This document shows positions 8,401-16,196 of a DNA stretch of 16,196 nucleotides, one piece after another. Where the stretch lies: the NCBI GenBank assembly GCA_003024985.2, contig PXIH01S0034633.1. One strand, 5' to 3'. This DNA comes from Euperipatoides rowelli (taxonomy: Eukaryota; Onychophora; Udeonychophora; Euonychophora; Peripatopsidae). Within the stretch, counting starts at the first letter, position 1, and every line of letters begins with the position of its first letter. A program made the translations under genes and the position numbers. The notes beneath the pieces were generated by a model that worked only from the letters and a program-made list of their open reading frames with translations, had not been told where the DNA came from and did no database searches.

Positions 8401-11400
8401 CTTTTGTTTTGTTTAGCTAATCAAACTCAAACATTTTCACCTGTTCGGAAATGCCCTCAGTGTAATCAGGATATGGTTTTAATGAAGAAGACAAACAAAC
8501 CTGGGTATTTAATAATTTTTCTTCAGATATATTTGAAAAGAACGAATGCAAAATATTGACTTTTATTGTACTATTTTCAGATTAATGCTTGCATAAGATA
8601 TGTTCACCGCATGACCAAATTTTTATTTCTTACAATTCATGCAGAAATTCCATGTAAACTATCTATTCTGTTTTTTTTATACACATTCAGCATGTCCACG
8701 AGTTATACGAAAATTACAAAATCTAGAATCATTAGAGTGACCAGTATTTGCTTTTCTGTCATTGAACTTTAAACACTGAATTTCTTTTTTTAATTGATTT
8801 ATTTCTTAATTTTTCGCATCAAATTCAGTTTATACTATATTAACAGTTAAATTCCTTTGAGCACATAGTCTCAAATTATTTTTTATTTTGATGGCTAGAT
8901 TTACAGCATCTTCAAATGTTAGTTTGCAGGTCTTTAATACCTGATTGTACTTTCATTAGGAAGCTGAAAACAATTTAGAAACGTCCTAAATTTCATCAGC
9001 TTTTAACTTACAGTATATAAGGCTAGTCTTAAAAACTCTTATGCACTCATCCACTCACATGTCCTCATCGTTGCCTAAATTGTCATAGTATTTACTTTTA
9101 GCTTTTTGACCTAAATAATCCTCCATAACATAACTCTGCTATCTGACACCTATTTTTGACCGCTAAAGCATTTAACAATTAAATAAAGCGATGGGCTTTG
9201 TTGCAACCCCCCCCCCCCCCCCACACACACCTTCCAGTTGAATATGACCTCATGGTCCATATTCAAATTAAGGATATTATTGTATCAGGTAGATGCACCC
9301 ACAGGAAGACTTCTAGGAGAATCTAGTACAATGCCTGTGCTTTCATTTTTTTTTTAAATTTTTCACAGCCTTATTGAGCTGTTTAATTGCATTATCAGTC
9401 TCATAAAGCCTATTTTAAATTTTAGCATTTAAATCACCCTTTTTTTGTTTCATCTAATTCCTCACTATTCTTTTTTCTTCCCTTTTTATTTCCCAAGTCA
9501 GGTTCTTTTTCTATGACAGTATCTTCATTTACAGAAGACCGAGTAGCCTGAGCTGCTCCTCTCTCCTAAGAATGCTTTCTAATTTCCATTATAATTAACA
9601 CATTTATTTAAATACTGTACTTCTTAAAAGCTTAAATTCAAAATATAGTCTAAATTATTACTCTTGAAATCCAATTAAAATACAATCCCATTGTAAATGT
9701 TTCTGTCAGTGGTCATAGGTAGTGCATTGTTTTTATTATTAAGAAAAAAATCCTTAAAACAAATTAGCAATTTTATTGGCTTACTAATTGCTTTTTTTTT
9801 TTTTTTTTGTTTATCTTAATGAAACTCTCAAGGGCTATTAACAAATGTATTTCTCATTAGAAAGCATATGAGTACAAAATATGACTAAAAAAACACACAG
9901 AATAAAAATTTTTGTCACTTGGAAATTACTAAAATTATTAAAACGTTATTTGAAAATACAATAATTAATTAAAATGGAAAGATTGCTGAGATACTGTATA
10001 TGTCGATACTCGATATTATGCAGTGCCGGTTCTTAGGTTATACAACTTGTGGCCAAAAATTTTCCATACTTTTTATGGTGAGAAAAAAAACTTTACGGAA
10101 TTTTTTTTGTAAAATTCAATAATTGTGAAAATACAATATTTATCATTAACAAAATATGTTACCATTTATATTATTTAAAAATGTGGACACCACCCATATT
10201 ATACAAATAAATCTTTATACAGGAAAGGAATAATATTTAAAATATATAACAGTTTAGAGATACGTTTAAAAGTTGCATTTGTTTTTTATTTAATAAAATC
10301 CAATTATGTTTAATAATATAGTTATTAAACAAATTAAAATATCAAACAAGGCAAAAAAAAATATTTTTTATTTTTTATTGTTTACAATTTGAATGCAAAA
10401 TCGTATACAGAAGCGGATCATGTTGCAGCACATCAGTTAAAGTTTTTATCCTTTTGGCTCTTTTTAATGTTCATATTTGGACTCATAGCATTGATAAGAT
10501 TGTTCATATAAGTTCACAATAATTAAATCTGAGTTAAATTGGTAAAGTTATAACATCATCAAAAAATGAAATCATAACGTACATTCCAACTATACTGAAT
10601 TGAGCAGCAATTGTATCGTACATAATCATACCACGGCTAAATTCACAGTAGTCAGAATGTACGTTATCTCAATTTTTGATGATATAACTTTACCAATTTA
10701 ACTCCGATCTAATTGTGAACTTATATGAAAAGTCTTATCAATGCTGTGAATCCAAATATGAACATTAAAAAGGTCCAACAGTGAGAAAACAAATAATAAC
10801 TAACGTAAATATCCAATTGATTTGTCAGGTTTAAAAAACTTATTTATGTCGGGTAAATTACCCAACATTTTTCTTTATTTTATTCATCTCATAAAATGAA
10901 TAAAATAAAAAATAAAATAAATTTTCATCAATCTATTAAGCTACCACGTAAAGGGCAAGTATATATTGAATCAATAAACATGATTGGTGAAAGAAAACAA
11001 AATGTGCGTGAATTAACCGTTCTTGTGCAAGATAGTAAAAGTTCAACGACTAATCTAGCTAAACTATATGAGATAAATGCAACATCCGCATTAAACTACT
11101 CTAGTTTCAAATAGACGATTAAAGAAATGACAGATTAGCAGCATCTACAATTTTTTTTTTTTTTTTTCTTTTTTATAATAGTTCTCAAGTTAAAAAAAAA
11201 ATTAGAACACTTTTATTATAACAAACTTGTGTAATGAAAAGATTTGAGCTCCCTCATAGCCTTGAAAATATATCTCACTCTCTTACATCCTCACCTATAC
11301 ACAAAACACACATGTACACCAAAAAAAAAATTGGCCAATGTCGTTCCCAAAATGTCATGGAAAATTTTGAAAAAAATCCTCCGATTCAAAACGCAAGGTT

Positions 11401-14400
11401 TTTGGCAGCCCTCGCAGTGAAAGATCTTATAGGTATAATTATGGTAACCCCGTTGACTAACTATCTCACCAATTGCTACTAACTATCACTTCTAAGATCG
11501 TGAACAACACACTTAAATCAATTAAATTCAGCACAATAATACATTACCATTGATAAATTTACTTTAATCATTGAATTCCTGGCAAGAATACTTTTATACA
11601 TATAATTTTAATTACTAACACAATACAGACTTAACAAGCCGTACTTACTGGAGGACTGACAAAATGGCGACTGCACATGGCCAATTCAGTCTCGTTTTAA
11701 TCTCGTATATAATGAGAAATATTTAGTGATTAGATATTATTTGTCTCCCCCTATAATTGTAATAATACATTAATATTCATACAGTTTAAATTAACACTAC
11801 CTTTGATAGATCAAAATAACATGTCAGCATCAATAAACAATAAAGACATTATGATTTTATAATATTAACTAGTTATGATTTAGACACACTTATTTAGAGT
11901 TCAACACTATTAATCTACATTGCTAATTATAGAGATTGCTTATAAGAACAAAAGACACATTTAAGAAAATCTCAAAAACATTCAATTTCAAACACTCCCC
12001 CGGGGCAAAGCTCCAGTCACAATTGTTGAAATGTTTTAAAAATTTCACCCTCTCGGGTAAAAGTGGCGGGCAAATTTTTNAAAATGAGTGAATATACGCA
12101 CTTCTCGGGTAAAAGCGCGAGCCAAATTTTAGAAAAATTAATTAATATAAGCACGTGCTTTTGACTGAGTCTATGGTAGATATACAGTATATATAAAATT
12201 GACAAATAAATTGAAAGATTTTTAAATAAAAACATTATTGATATAAATTAAATAAAATAATTGATTATTTTAAAAAATCGTCAACAATCTGTCGCACAGA
12301 TCATATAACTAAATTAATCTTTTAATTTTATTAGATCATTAAATATGCAGCAGGAAATAAGGCTCCAATTTTTACATCCAAATTATTACAAATACTTTAT
12401 TAATAATTTAAATTAGCTCCCACTGTTTTTTGATGTTTAATAGTGTTAGTTTAATTTTTATAATTTGTTAAAAATCAAGTTATTTTTTATTTTTATTTTT
12501 GCTTACAGATTTTATATCAGCTGTGTGAATTTCCCAAAATGTCGAACTGTTATTTGGCTCCCTGAAGCAATTTTAGAAGCTAGTGTTACACGTTCTACTT
12601 GTGAAATTGTAAGAACAACAATAAATGGATTCTTTACTTTAATTAAATTTTAAATTAATTAGCTAAGACAGAGTTTTCTTTCTTTTAGTGTGAGCCACAA
12701 CCAGTGTATCTATTAAAACTAATATTTAAGAGAAATTCTGTTCCTCCATTTGTACCATTAGAGTAAGTACTTTTTTTGCTTAGCCTTATAACTTTATAAA
12801 ATAAAAAAAAATTAACACCTGATTATAAATTTTTGATGACTTAAACTGTACTTTGTAACTTTTGTATATAAATTGAACAATAAATTTATTCTCATCATTT
12901 TATTTTCTAGTATTACTGAATTTTGCTTACATTTTTACTGTTTGCCTATGAAATGCTCTCACAATGTCATGTATTGACTTAGATATAATAGTTCAATAAT
13001 TACTTATTGAATAGTTAATTCTACTGTACTTATACATTAACAACTATTCAAGATGCCATGCCTTATTGAAATGTAATTCAAATTAAAATCCAGGAAATTA
13101 AATATTGGAACAAAATCGAAAATAAAGTCCTGTGTTTAAATGATGAAAATTAAAACATGAAAGATTAGATAAAATAAGTTTGGTTAAATTTATACAAATA
13201 ACTGAATGGATTTCTAAGAACAAAAAGAGACCAAATAAGAACTAGTTTGAAAAATGTGCAACAAAACAGACTGACTACTAGATATTAATTAAAAAAGCCC
13301 TCTGCCTGTCTGTTGATGACTTTTTGTTTGTTCCTACTATCTTAAGCTAAAACAGTGCCAGAAAAACGGGTTTATAAATTTTGTAATTCTGTCCATTTTT
13401 TTTCTCCCTATTTTTTTAGTGAATGGTGCTAATTCTAATTCTTGAATATATTTTTTTTAGTTTATGTTCTAAATGTTCTTTGTTAATGAAAGTATAGAAA
13501 GTTTGGTTTTAATTGAAAACATAATTTTATTTATTGAAACGTTTCAGATATATTGGATGTGTATCAGGGTGTGATGAAATGCTTCAACAATATTTTAACA
13601 TTCAGCTTCATTGTTCACCACCTGGTGAGATTATTTTTATCCACAACTTGAATTTTTTAATATATTTTTTTAATTAAGCTTTTAAAATATTTTTTCCCCA
13701 CTCTATTTATAGATAATGTACCGACTAACAGAGCAAGCAACCAATCTCGGTCATCTGTTAGAGGTGGTCGCGGTAGAGCATCTGCATTAAATCAATCAAG
13801 AGCATCTGGACCAGTGAATCACTCAAGAACCTCTGAACCAGTTAATCAATCAAGAATGTTTGAACCAGCTGCCCAGCCAAGGCCGTCTGGACTAGCTAAT
13901 GTCATGCGAACGTTTGGATCAACCAATCATTCAATTAATCAGCCACAGATTAATAATAGGAATTCAAGTAATAATTTTAGGATAAATGACAATCTGAATG
14001 ATCATACATTTAATAATGGTATTCAGGCAGCTTCTCATCAGGAAATTAATCGGCAATCACTGAGGTAAATTTCTTTAATTTATTTAACCCTTTGTATTCC
14101 TATTCATATCTGTACAATTAAAAAGCAAATATTTTTATCCTGACCAGAGATCACGTGGTCAACTTCAATATCATGGTCAGCCATTAAGAAAGTAAACTAT
14201 GTGCGATTGTAATATAGGTATACCTTCAAGGTGAATCAATACGAACAAATACAAATAAAATAAGTATATTACACATTCGTTGTAACATCTTTAGTGATAA
14301 ATATAATGTGCTATTTTTTTAAAAAAAAATTATTAAGTGTATATTTATTATGCATTTTAAATAATAAATGAATATAAATATGTCAGGTTTTAAAAAATAA

Positions 14401-15339
14401 TTTGATTAAAATGGATTAGATGACTGATTTTTTTTTCTTTTAAAAAAATTGATTTGAAATAAGTGTTTATTGGTAAATTTTGTTTGTTTGCAAGTTAACT
14501 AATGATTAGTCGATTAAGAGAATCCAAGTTTTTATTGGCTTTGAAAGTAGATTAGTTAAAGATTTTTCATTGAATAATAACGATAAAGAAAATTATTGAG
14601 AGCTGTATATATAAAATCTCCGAATCCCATCTAATACACTATATTAGTATCAGGCGTAATTATGTAATTAGAAGCCATATCCATTTTGGGCTAGACCTCT
14701 AAGTTGATTAATTCTAAGTAGCATGTATGCTAAACATTGTAGCCTATTGTTATTTTCTTCTATAAACCTATATTATATACAGTATTATCAATTAACTTAG
14801 CCCATATAAATATTTATTTTCAATACTTAATTATTTTAAACAACCTATAAATTTTTCTATTCTCATGCTGTGATTAATCGTATTGTGTTTCTTACTTTCC
14901 CATTAACTCTTTATCTACTATATTTCTTAAATACAACTCTCTCTCTGATCTAGGCCTTTTTTTTCAAACCCTTCAGTAACTCTACCAAAACAAACCTAGT
15001 GGTATGACTAATACTAACTTGGTTCTAACAAATTTATGATTTGTATGTGACAGTTAATAAATAGATTAATATTTGACTAAGTCATCTCCTTTTCTGTCCA
15101 ATTTTCTCTTTATGTTTACAAAAGTGAACAGCTCATGATCACATAAGTGGCACTAACAACTACTGTATATTCACTGTATATTTCCCACTGTCTCAGTGCT
15201 GATTTGTTATAATATATAGATATATTTTTTTAAAGAAATGTTAATCATCATCCATCATCATCTGGTGAAGGAGAAATAGTCTGTAATTGTGGGGATAACG
15301 GCCTTTTATTGACAGTTAAAAAAGAAGGACCTAATTTAG
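5388..15339 (+). CDS. TOP3A: DNA topoisomerase III alpha, C-terminal part (7 exons, partial at both ends)
   Basis: Spliced model: 5388-5451, 8417-8504, 12509-12608, 12689-12762, 13548-13624, 13713-14064, 15236-15339. Every junction is AG/GT and the phases agree, giving about 286 residues (numbered here from the first alanine). Order: end of the topoisomerase IA core (1-21, with ANKIDEALSQYLG); first C4 zinc finger (C34, C37, C56, C62); second C4 zinc finger (C82, C85, C113, C117); Asn/Ser/Arg-rich linker (about 135-262); start of a GRF finger (C268, C270, then TVKKEGPN). This order is that of animal TOP3A, a type IA enzyme that passes single strands and, with BLM/RecQ and RMI1, dissolves double Holliday junctions; a mitochondrial form is known in animals. 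The catalytic Tyr domain lies upstream of the window, and the GRF end plus stop codon downstream. TOP3B is less likely because of the GRF domain. The linker repeats are unusual. Confidence 0.93.
6323..6399. repeat. Imperfect stem-loop with tight loop
   Basis: AGTGAGCTC at 6323-6331 pairs with GAGCTCACT at 6391-6399, and TATTTGCCTGCATTCCTGA at 6344-6362 pairs with the stretch ending GCAGGCAAATA at about 6367-6384, with few mismatches and a loop near 6363-6366. A bulge of about ten bases separates the two helices on the left side. It lies in the less AT-rich part of the intron. Confidence 0.7.
7648..8037. mobile_element. Possible MITE with 13-bp terminal inverted repeats
   Basis: CCTCACCTTTAAA at 7648-7660 and TTTAAAGGGGAGG at 8025-8037 are inverted repeats with one mismatch. 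ACACAGTGG also occurs near both ends, but in direct orientation. There is no coding content, and repeats this short could arise by chance. Confidence 0.3.
8417..8504 (+). CDS. TOP3A: TOP3A exon B: first half of zinc finger 1
   Basis: The acceptor is TTTTGTTTAG and the donor GTATTT. The split codon from exon A gives Ala, followed by 28 codons that include VRKCPQCNQDMVLMKK. CPQC supplies the first two zinc ligands (C34, C37). The exon ends in phase 2 inside a Gly codon that exon C completes. Spacing and sequence are those of the first topoisomerase C4 finger. Confidence 0.92.
8575..9589 (-). pseudogene. Retrotransposon gag-like pseudogene with two damaged zinc knuckles
   Basis: Read on the minus strand from an ATG at 9589. 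The start gives a charged stretch after one early stop (ERGAAQATRSSVNEDTVIEK, then KKGRKKNSEELDETKK). After frameshifts come EDYLGQKAKSKYYDNLGND and LKTCKLTFEDAVNLAIK, which look like a gag capsid core. Near the end FCNFRITRGHAEC (8683-8718) resembles a CCHC knuckle with its second Cys changed to Arg and a short tail. A second, CMNCKK-stop-KFGHA, lies at 8592-8646. Stops and frameshifts are frequent, so it is dead. Family (Ty3/gypsy, Bel or copia) cannot be decided; two knuckles argue slightly against copia. No pol follows: the relic stops just before exon B. It lies antisense to TOP3A. Confidence 0.65.
9207..9230. repeat. C16 homopolymer followed by (AC)4
   Basis: Sixteen C at 9207-9222, then ACACACAC. 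It is the only long G/C run in this AT-rich window. It sits inside the gag-like pseudogene and presumably expanded after the gene died; it is also a likely site of length error in assembly. Confidence 0.95.
10456..10776. mobile_element. Large palindromic (fold-back) element
   Basis: Arms 10456-10586 and 10655-10776 are long inverted repeats, about nine in ten positions matching by eye. Shared blocks include TTTTTAATGTTCATATTTGG, CATATAAGTTCACAAT, GTTAAATTGGTAAAGTTAT and AACGTACATTC. Weaker pairing continues into the 68-bp centre. There is no open frame and no transposase. Outer ends are near GGCTC and GGTCC; I see no convincing target-site duplication. Good pairing suggests a younger insertion than its neighbours. 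Confidence 0.82.
11474..11994 (-). mobile_element. Possible LTR of a minus-strand retrotransposon
   Basis: On the minus strand this 521-bp block starts TGTTTGAAATTG and ends TAGTAGCA, so it has TG...CA ends. A TATATA stretch near 11705-11712 is followed by a possible start region, as in an LTR promoter. Two bases past the CA end comes TGGTGAGATAG, placed like a tRNA primer-binding site. Just before the TG end lies a purine-rich GGGGGAG, placed like a polypurine tract. Having both next to one LTR is odd. No second LTR copy is in the window, so the call is tentative. The gag-like relic further along in the same orientation could belong to it. Confidence 0.35.
12051..12154. repeat. Two-copy 52-bp tandem repeat
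   Basis: Copies start at 12051 and 12103 with TCTCGGGTAAAAG, then a GC-rich block (TGGCGGGC / CGCGAGCC) and AAATTTT; both end in a TATACGCAC / TATAAGCAC-like word. One ambiguous base (12080) lies in copy 1. The repeat adjoins the possible LTR and may be part of the same element or of the flanking DNA. Confidence 0.7.
12509..12608 (+). CDS. TOP3A: TOP3A exon C: second half of zinc finger 1
   Basis: The acceptor is GCTTACAG and the donor GTAAGA. It completes the Gly codon and adds 33 codons: FYISCVNFPKCRTVIWLPEA, then ILEASVTRSTCEI. C56 and C62 complete finger 1, and the FPxCR...WLP pattern is characteristic of TOP3A. C82 is the first ligand of finger 2. The exon ends in phase 0. The frame stays open for 14 codons into the 80-bp intron before a stop. 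Confidence 0.95.
12689..12762 (+). CDS. TOP3A: TOP3A exon D: middle of zinc finger 2
   Basis: The acceptor is TTCTTTTAG and the donor GTAAGT. It encodes CEPQPVYLLKLIFKR, then NSVPPFVPL, and two bases of a Glu codon (phase 2). With the end of exon C this forms CEIC, the first ligand pair of finger 2. The PVY.LKL.FKR...PP..PLE pattern is typical of TOP3A. Confidence 0.94.
12763..13547 (+). other. TOP3A intron after exon D (785 bp)
   Basis: GTAAGT start, TTTCAG end. AT-rich with no recognisable gene, repeat or RNA. Confidence 0.85.
13548..13624 (+). CDS. TOP3A: TOP3A exon E: end of zinc finger 2
   Basis: The acceptor is AACGTTTCAG and the donor GTGAGA. It completes the Glu codon and encodes YIGCVSGCDEMLQQYFNIQL, then HCSPP, ending in phase 1. 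C113 and C117 complete the second C4 finger. An 88-bp intron separates it from exon F. Confidence 0.93.
13713..14064 (+). CDS. TOP3A: TOP3A exon F: Asn/Ser/Arg-rich linker with RGGRGR and 9-residue repeats
   Basis: The acceptor is CTATTTATAG and the donor GAG|GTAAAT. Its 116 full codons are open and low in complexity, rich in Asn, Ser, Gln and Arg. An RGGRGR stretch near the start resembles an RGG-type nucleic-acid-binding patch. Four to five 9-residue repeats follow, then an Asn-rich tail (NNRNSSNNFRINDNLND). No fold is recognisable and the segment is probably disordered. TOP3A linkers between the C4 fingers and the GRF finger are known to vary between species. The exon ends in phase 2, and the donor GTAA gives an in-frame TAA if the intron is kept. 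Confidence 0.9.
13790..13924 (+). repeat. 27-bp coding tandem repeat (9-residue units) in TOP3A
   Basis: Units of 27 bp start at 13790, 13817, 13844, 13871 and 13898. They read NQSRASGPV, NHSRTSEPV, NQSRMFEPA, AQPRPSGLA and a decayed NVMRTFG. The first three are closest to each other and the copies diverge 5' to 3'. Because the unit is a multiple of three, gain or loss of copies would keep the frame. Confidence 0.85.
14065..15235 (+). other. TOP3A intron after exon F (1.2 kb)
   Basis: GTAAAT start, TTTAAAG end. AT-rich; I see no gene, clear repeat or mobile element. Its first codon in frame with exon F is TAA, so retention would end the protein before the GRF finger. Confidence 0.8.
15236..15339 (+). 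CDS. TOP3A: TOP3A exon G: first half of a GRF zinc finger
   Basis: The acceptor is TTTTTTTAAAG. The upstream AGs at 15194-15195 and 15228-15229 would bring in-frame stops, so this start is the workable one. It encodes an Asn/His/Ser stretch, then GEGEIVCNCGDNGLLLTVKK and EGPNL, ending in phase 1 before GTGAGG. CxCG...TVKKEGPN is the GRF signature, and the expected next residues are G-R followed by an aromatic. A second donor five bases downstream (GTGAAA) is possible but would place Gly-Glu where the family has Gly-Arg. The rest of the finger is not in the window. Confidence 0.93.
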
Positions 15340-16196
15340 GTGAGGTGAAAAAAAAATTTTTTTTTAATGTTATTTTAATTTATGATTGTTTTTACTATAA
15401 TGATCCTTTTTATTTGTGTTTAGTTGATTCGGTAATGTAAGGTCAAATCTATTTCATTCATTTATTAATATCCGTTAATTACAGCTTTGCTGTTTATAGT
15501 AAAGTTGTTATTGTAGACTAGAGGCTGTGAAATAAATGGATTTCTAATTAACTCACATGACCGAATCAATATTTAAATTATTCATATAATTGTGTTTAGC
15601 ATATGCATGCGTGACTTGTTTTGTAAGTCATCTTACACATGCAATATGGTGATGTTTGACATAGTTGTCTTGAGATAATACAGTATATTATATTTACAAG
15701 ATGTTGGCATTTTATTTATGGATGTTTTTTTTTCTTCTTTGTTTGTGCACTTTGTATGACTGTTTATTTGTGAATGCTATGGTAAGAAATGTTTTCTTCA
15801 ATTTCACCCTGTCTTGGAAGTTTCATTCCATTTTTAGAGTACGGTAGTTGGTAGCAATGTTTGGAATACTAAGTGTGGAACAGCGTTCACGGTCTGCCTA
15901 CTATGTTACAAAAAAATGTTTAAAAAATTTGATAATTTTAACCAAACGCGTTGAGTACGGGCGATATTACAGCAGCCACTACCACTCTCGTCATAGTACC
16001 TTGCATTGAATAATCTAATATTTAGTATTTTTATTTGAACTCTTTAACCTAGGAGCGGTCGCGCTGTCGTAAATCTTACGACAAATTCAATTTTTTATAA
16101 AATGTATGGACTTGTATGTTTATCTCTGCCTTCTATTCCTAAAACTAACTCCCCACTACAATATTGGTAGGTTTTTATCATGCACATAGCCGATTT
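15340..16196 (+). other. Start of the TOP3A intron after exon G, to window end
   Basis: It begins GTGAGG. No exon continuing the GRF finger (expected to start in G-R) was found. It holds a small inverted-repeat element at 15424-15569 and a CpG-bearing stretch at about 15880-16090 with a 7-bp hairpin, GTCGTAA/TTACGAC, at 16066-16082. Confidence 0.7.
15424..15569. mobile_element. Possible short MITE with inverted ends
   Basis: TTGATTCGGTAATGT at 15424-15438 and ACATGACCGAATCAA at 15555-15569 are inverted repeats matching in 14 of 15 positions. After a small offset the arms pair again (AAATCTATTTCATTCA against the complement of about 15530-15546). 146 bp, no coding content. Confidence 0.5.

Larger units (their letters stand above)
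5452..8416 (+). other. TOP3A intron after exon A (3.0 kb)
   Basis: It begins GTAAGT and ends TTTTGTTTAG. About 5690-6930 is visibly less AT-rich than its flanks and contains two Ns, a stem-loop (6323-6399) and a 51-codon minus-strand open frame (6072-6227, no ATG). 6930-7640 shows nothing I can name. 7648-8037 may be a small transposon. 8050-8416 is AT-rich with T runs. Confidence 0.85.
8505..12508 (+). other. TOP3A intron after exon B (4.0 kb), rich in minus-strand mobile DNA
   Basis: It begins GTATTT and ends GCTTACAG. It holds the gag-like pseudogene, a C16(AC)4 tract, the palindromic element, a possible LTR and a 52-bp tandem duplication, all listed separately. 9600-10450 and 10780-11470 are AT-rich with no gene I can name; a 72-codon plus-strand frame at 10896-11114 matches nothing I recognise. 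12160-12508 holds nothing recognisable. Confidence 0.85.

Noticed and set aside
8566-8772. 68-codon plus-strand frame
   Set aside because: It is the opposite strand of the gag-like relic, whose zinc-knuckle spacing explains the sequence better.
10896-11114. 72-codon plus-strand frame as a gene
   Set aside because: Lys/Asn-rich AT-driven composition, no recognisable domain, no splice context, and it lies among mobile DNA in an intron.
11234-11482. 82-codon plus-strand frame as a gene
   Set aside because: It runs up to the edge of the LTR-like block, has no recognisable motif and is probably a chance frame in retroelement or intron DNA.
12465-12653. Start of exon C taken from an ATG at 12465
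   Set aside because: The upstream part is a hydrophobic translation of the pyrimidine tract; homology and phase put the exon start at 12509 after TTACAG.

Overview
The window is AT-rich eukaryotic DNA with spliced genes, long introns, many decayed transposons and three ambiguous bases (N at 5750, 5899 and 12080). It holds one gene I can name: the 3' part of a plus-strand DNA topoisomerase III alpha gene (TOP3A / Top3alpha), split over seven exons between 5388 and 15339. The exon phases agree throughout (1, 2, 0, 2, 1, 2, 1) and give about 286 residues: the end of the type IA topoisomerase core, two four-cysteine zinc fingers, a long Asn/Ser/Arg-rich linker with a run of 9-residue repeats, and the first half of a GRF zinc finger. 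The gene starts before the window and ends after it. The base composition, a mariner-type transposon and a retrotransposon relic suggest an animal, most likely an arthropod; I cannot name the species.

Layout. 1-5387 is probably an upstream intron (or introns). It holds degenerate direct repeats (1-180 and 1517-1700), two perfect hairpins (562-632, 1408-1449), a fold-back element (930-1208), a decayed, internally deleted mariner-like element with long inverted repeats (about 2582-3189) and a small hairpin (3463-3486). Exon A is 5388-5451. The 3.0 kb intron that follows contains a less AT-rich segment (about 5690-6930) with a stem-loop at 6323-6399. Exon B is 8417-8504. The next intron, 4.0 kb, is largely mobile DNA on the minus strand: a gag-like pseudogene (8575-9589) with two damaged zinc knuckles, a large palindromic element (10456-10776), a possible LTR (11474-11994) and a 52-bp tandem duplication (12051-12154). 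Exons C-F lie close together at 12509-14064. After a 1.2 kb intron comes exon G (15236-15339), and then intron sequence with a small inverted-repeat element and a short CpG-bearing stretch near the end.

How it fits together. TOP3A is the strand-passage enzyme of the BLM-TOP3-RMI (dissolvasome) complex. The part seen here is the nucleic-acid-binding C-terminal region, not the catalytic tyrosine domain. All other features are transposon debris tolerated in introns. I saw no operon, CRISPR array, tRNA or rRNA gene, and nothing I would defend as a new biological system. The most useful leads are the mariner element whose inverted repeat includes its own start codon, the palindromic element, the antisense retroelement fragments and the unusual repeat linker in the topoisomerase.
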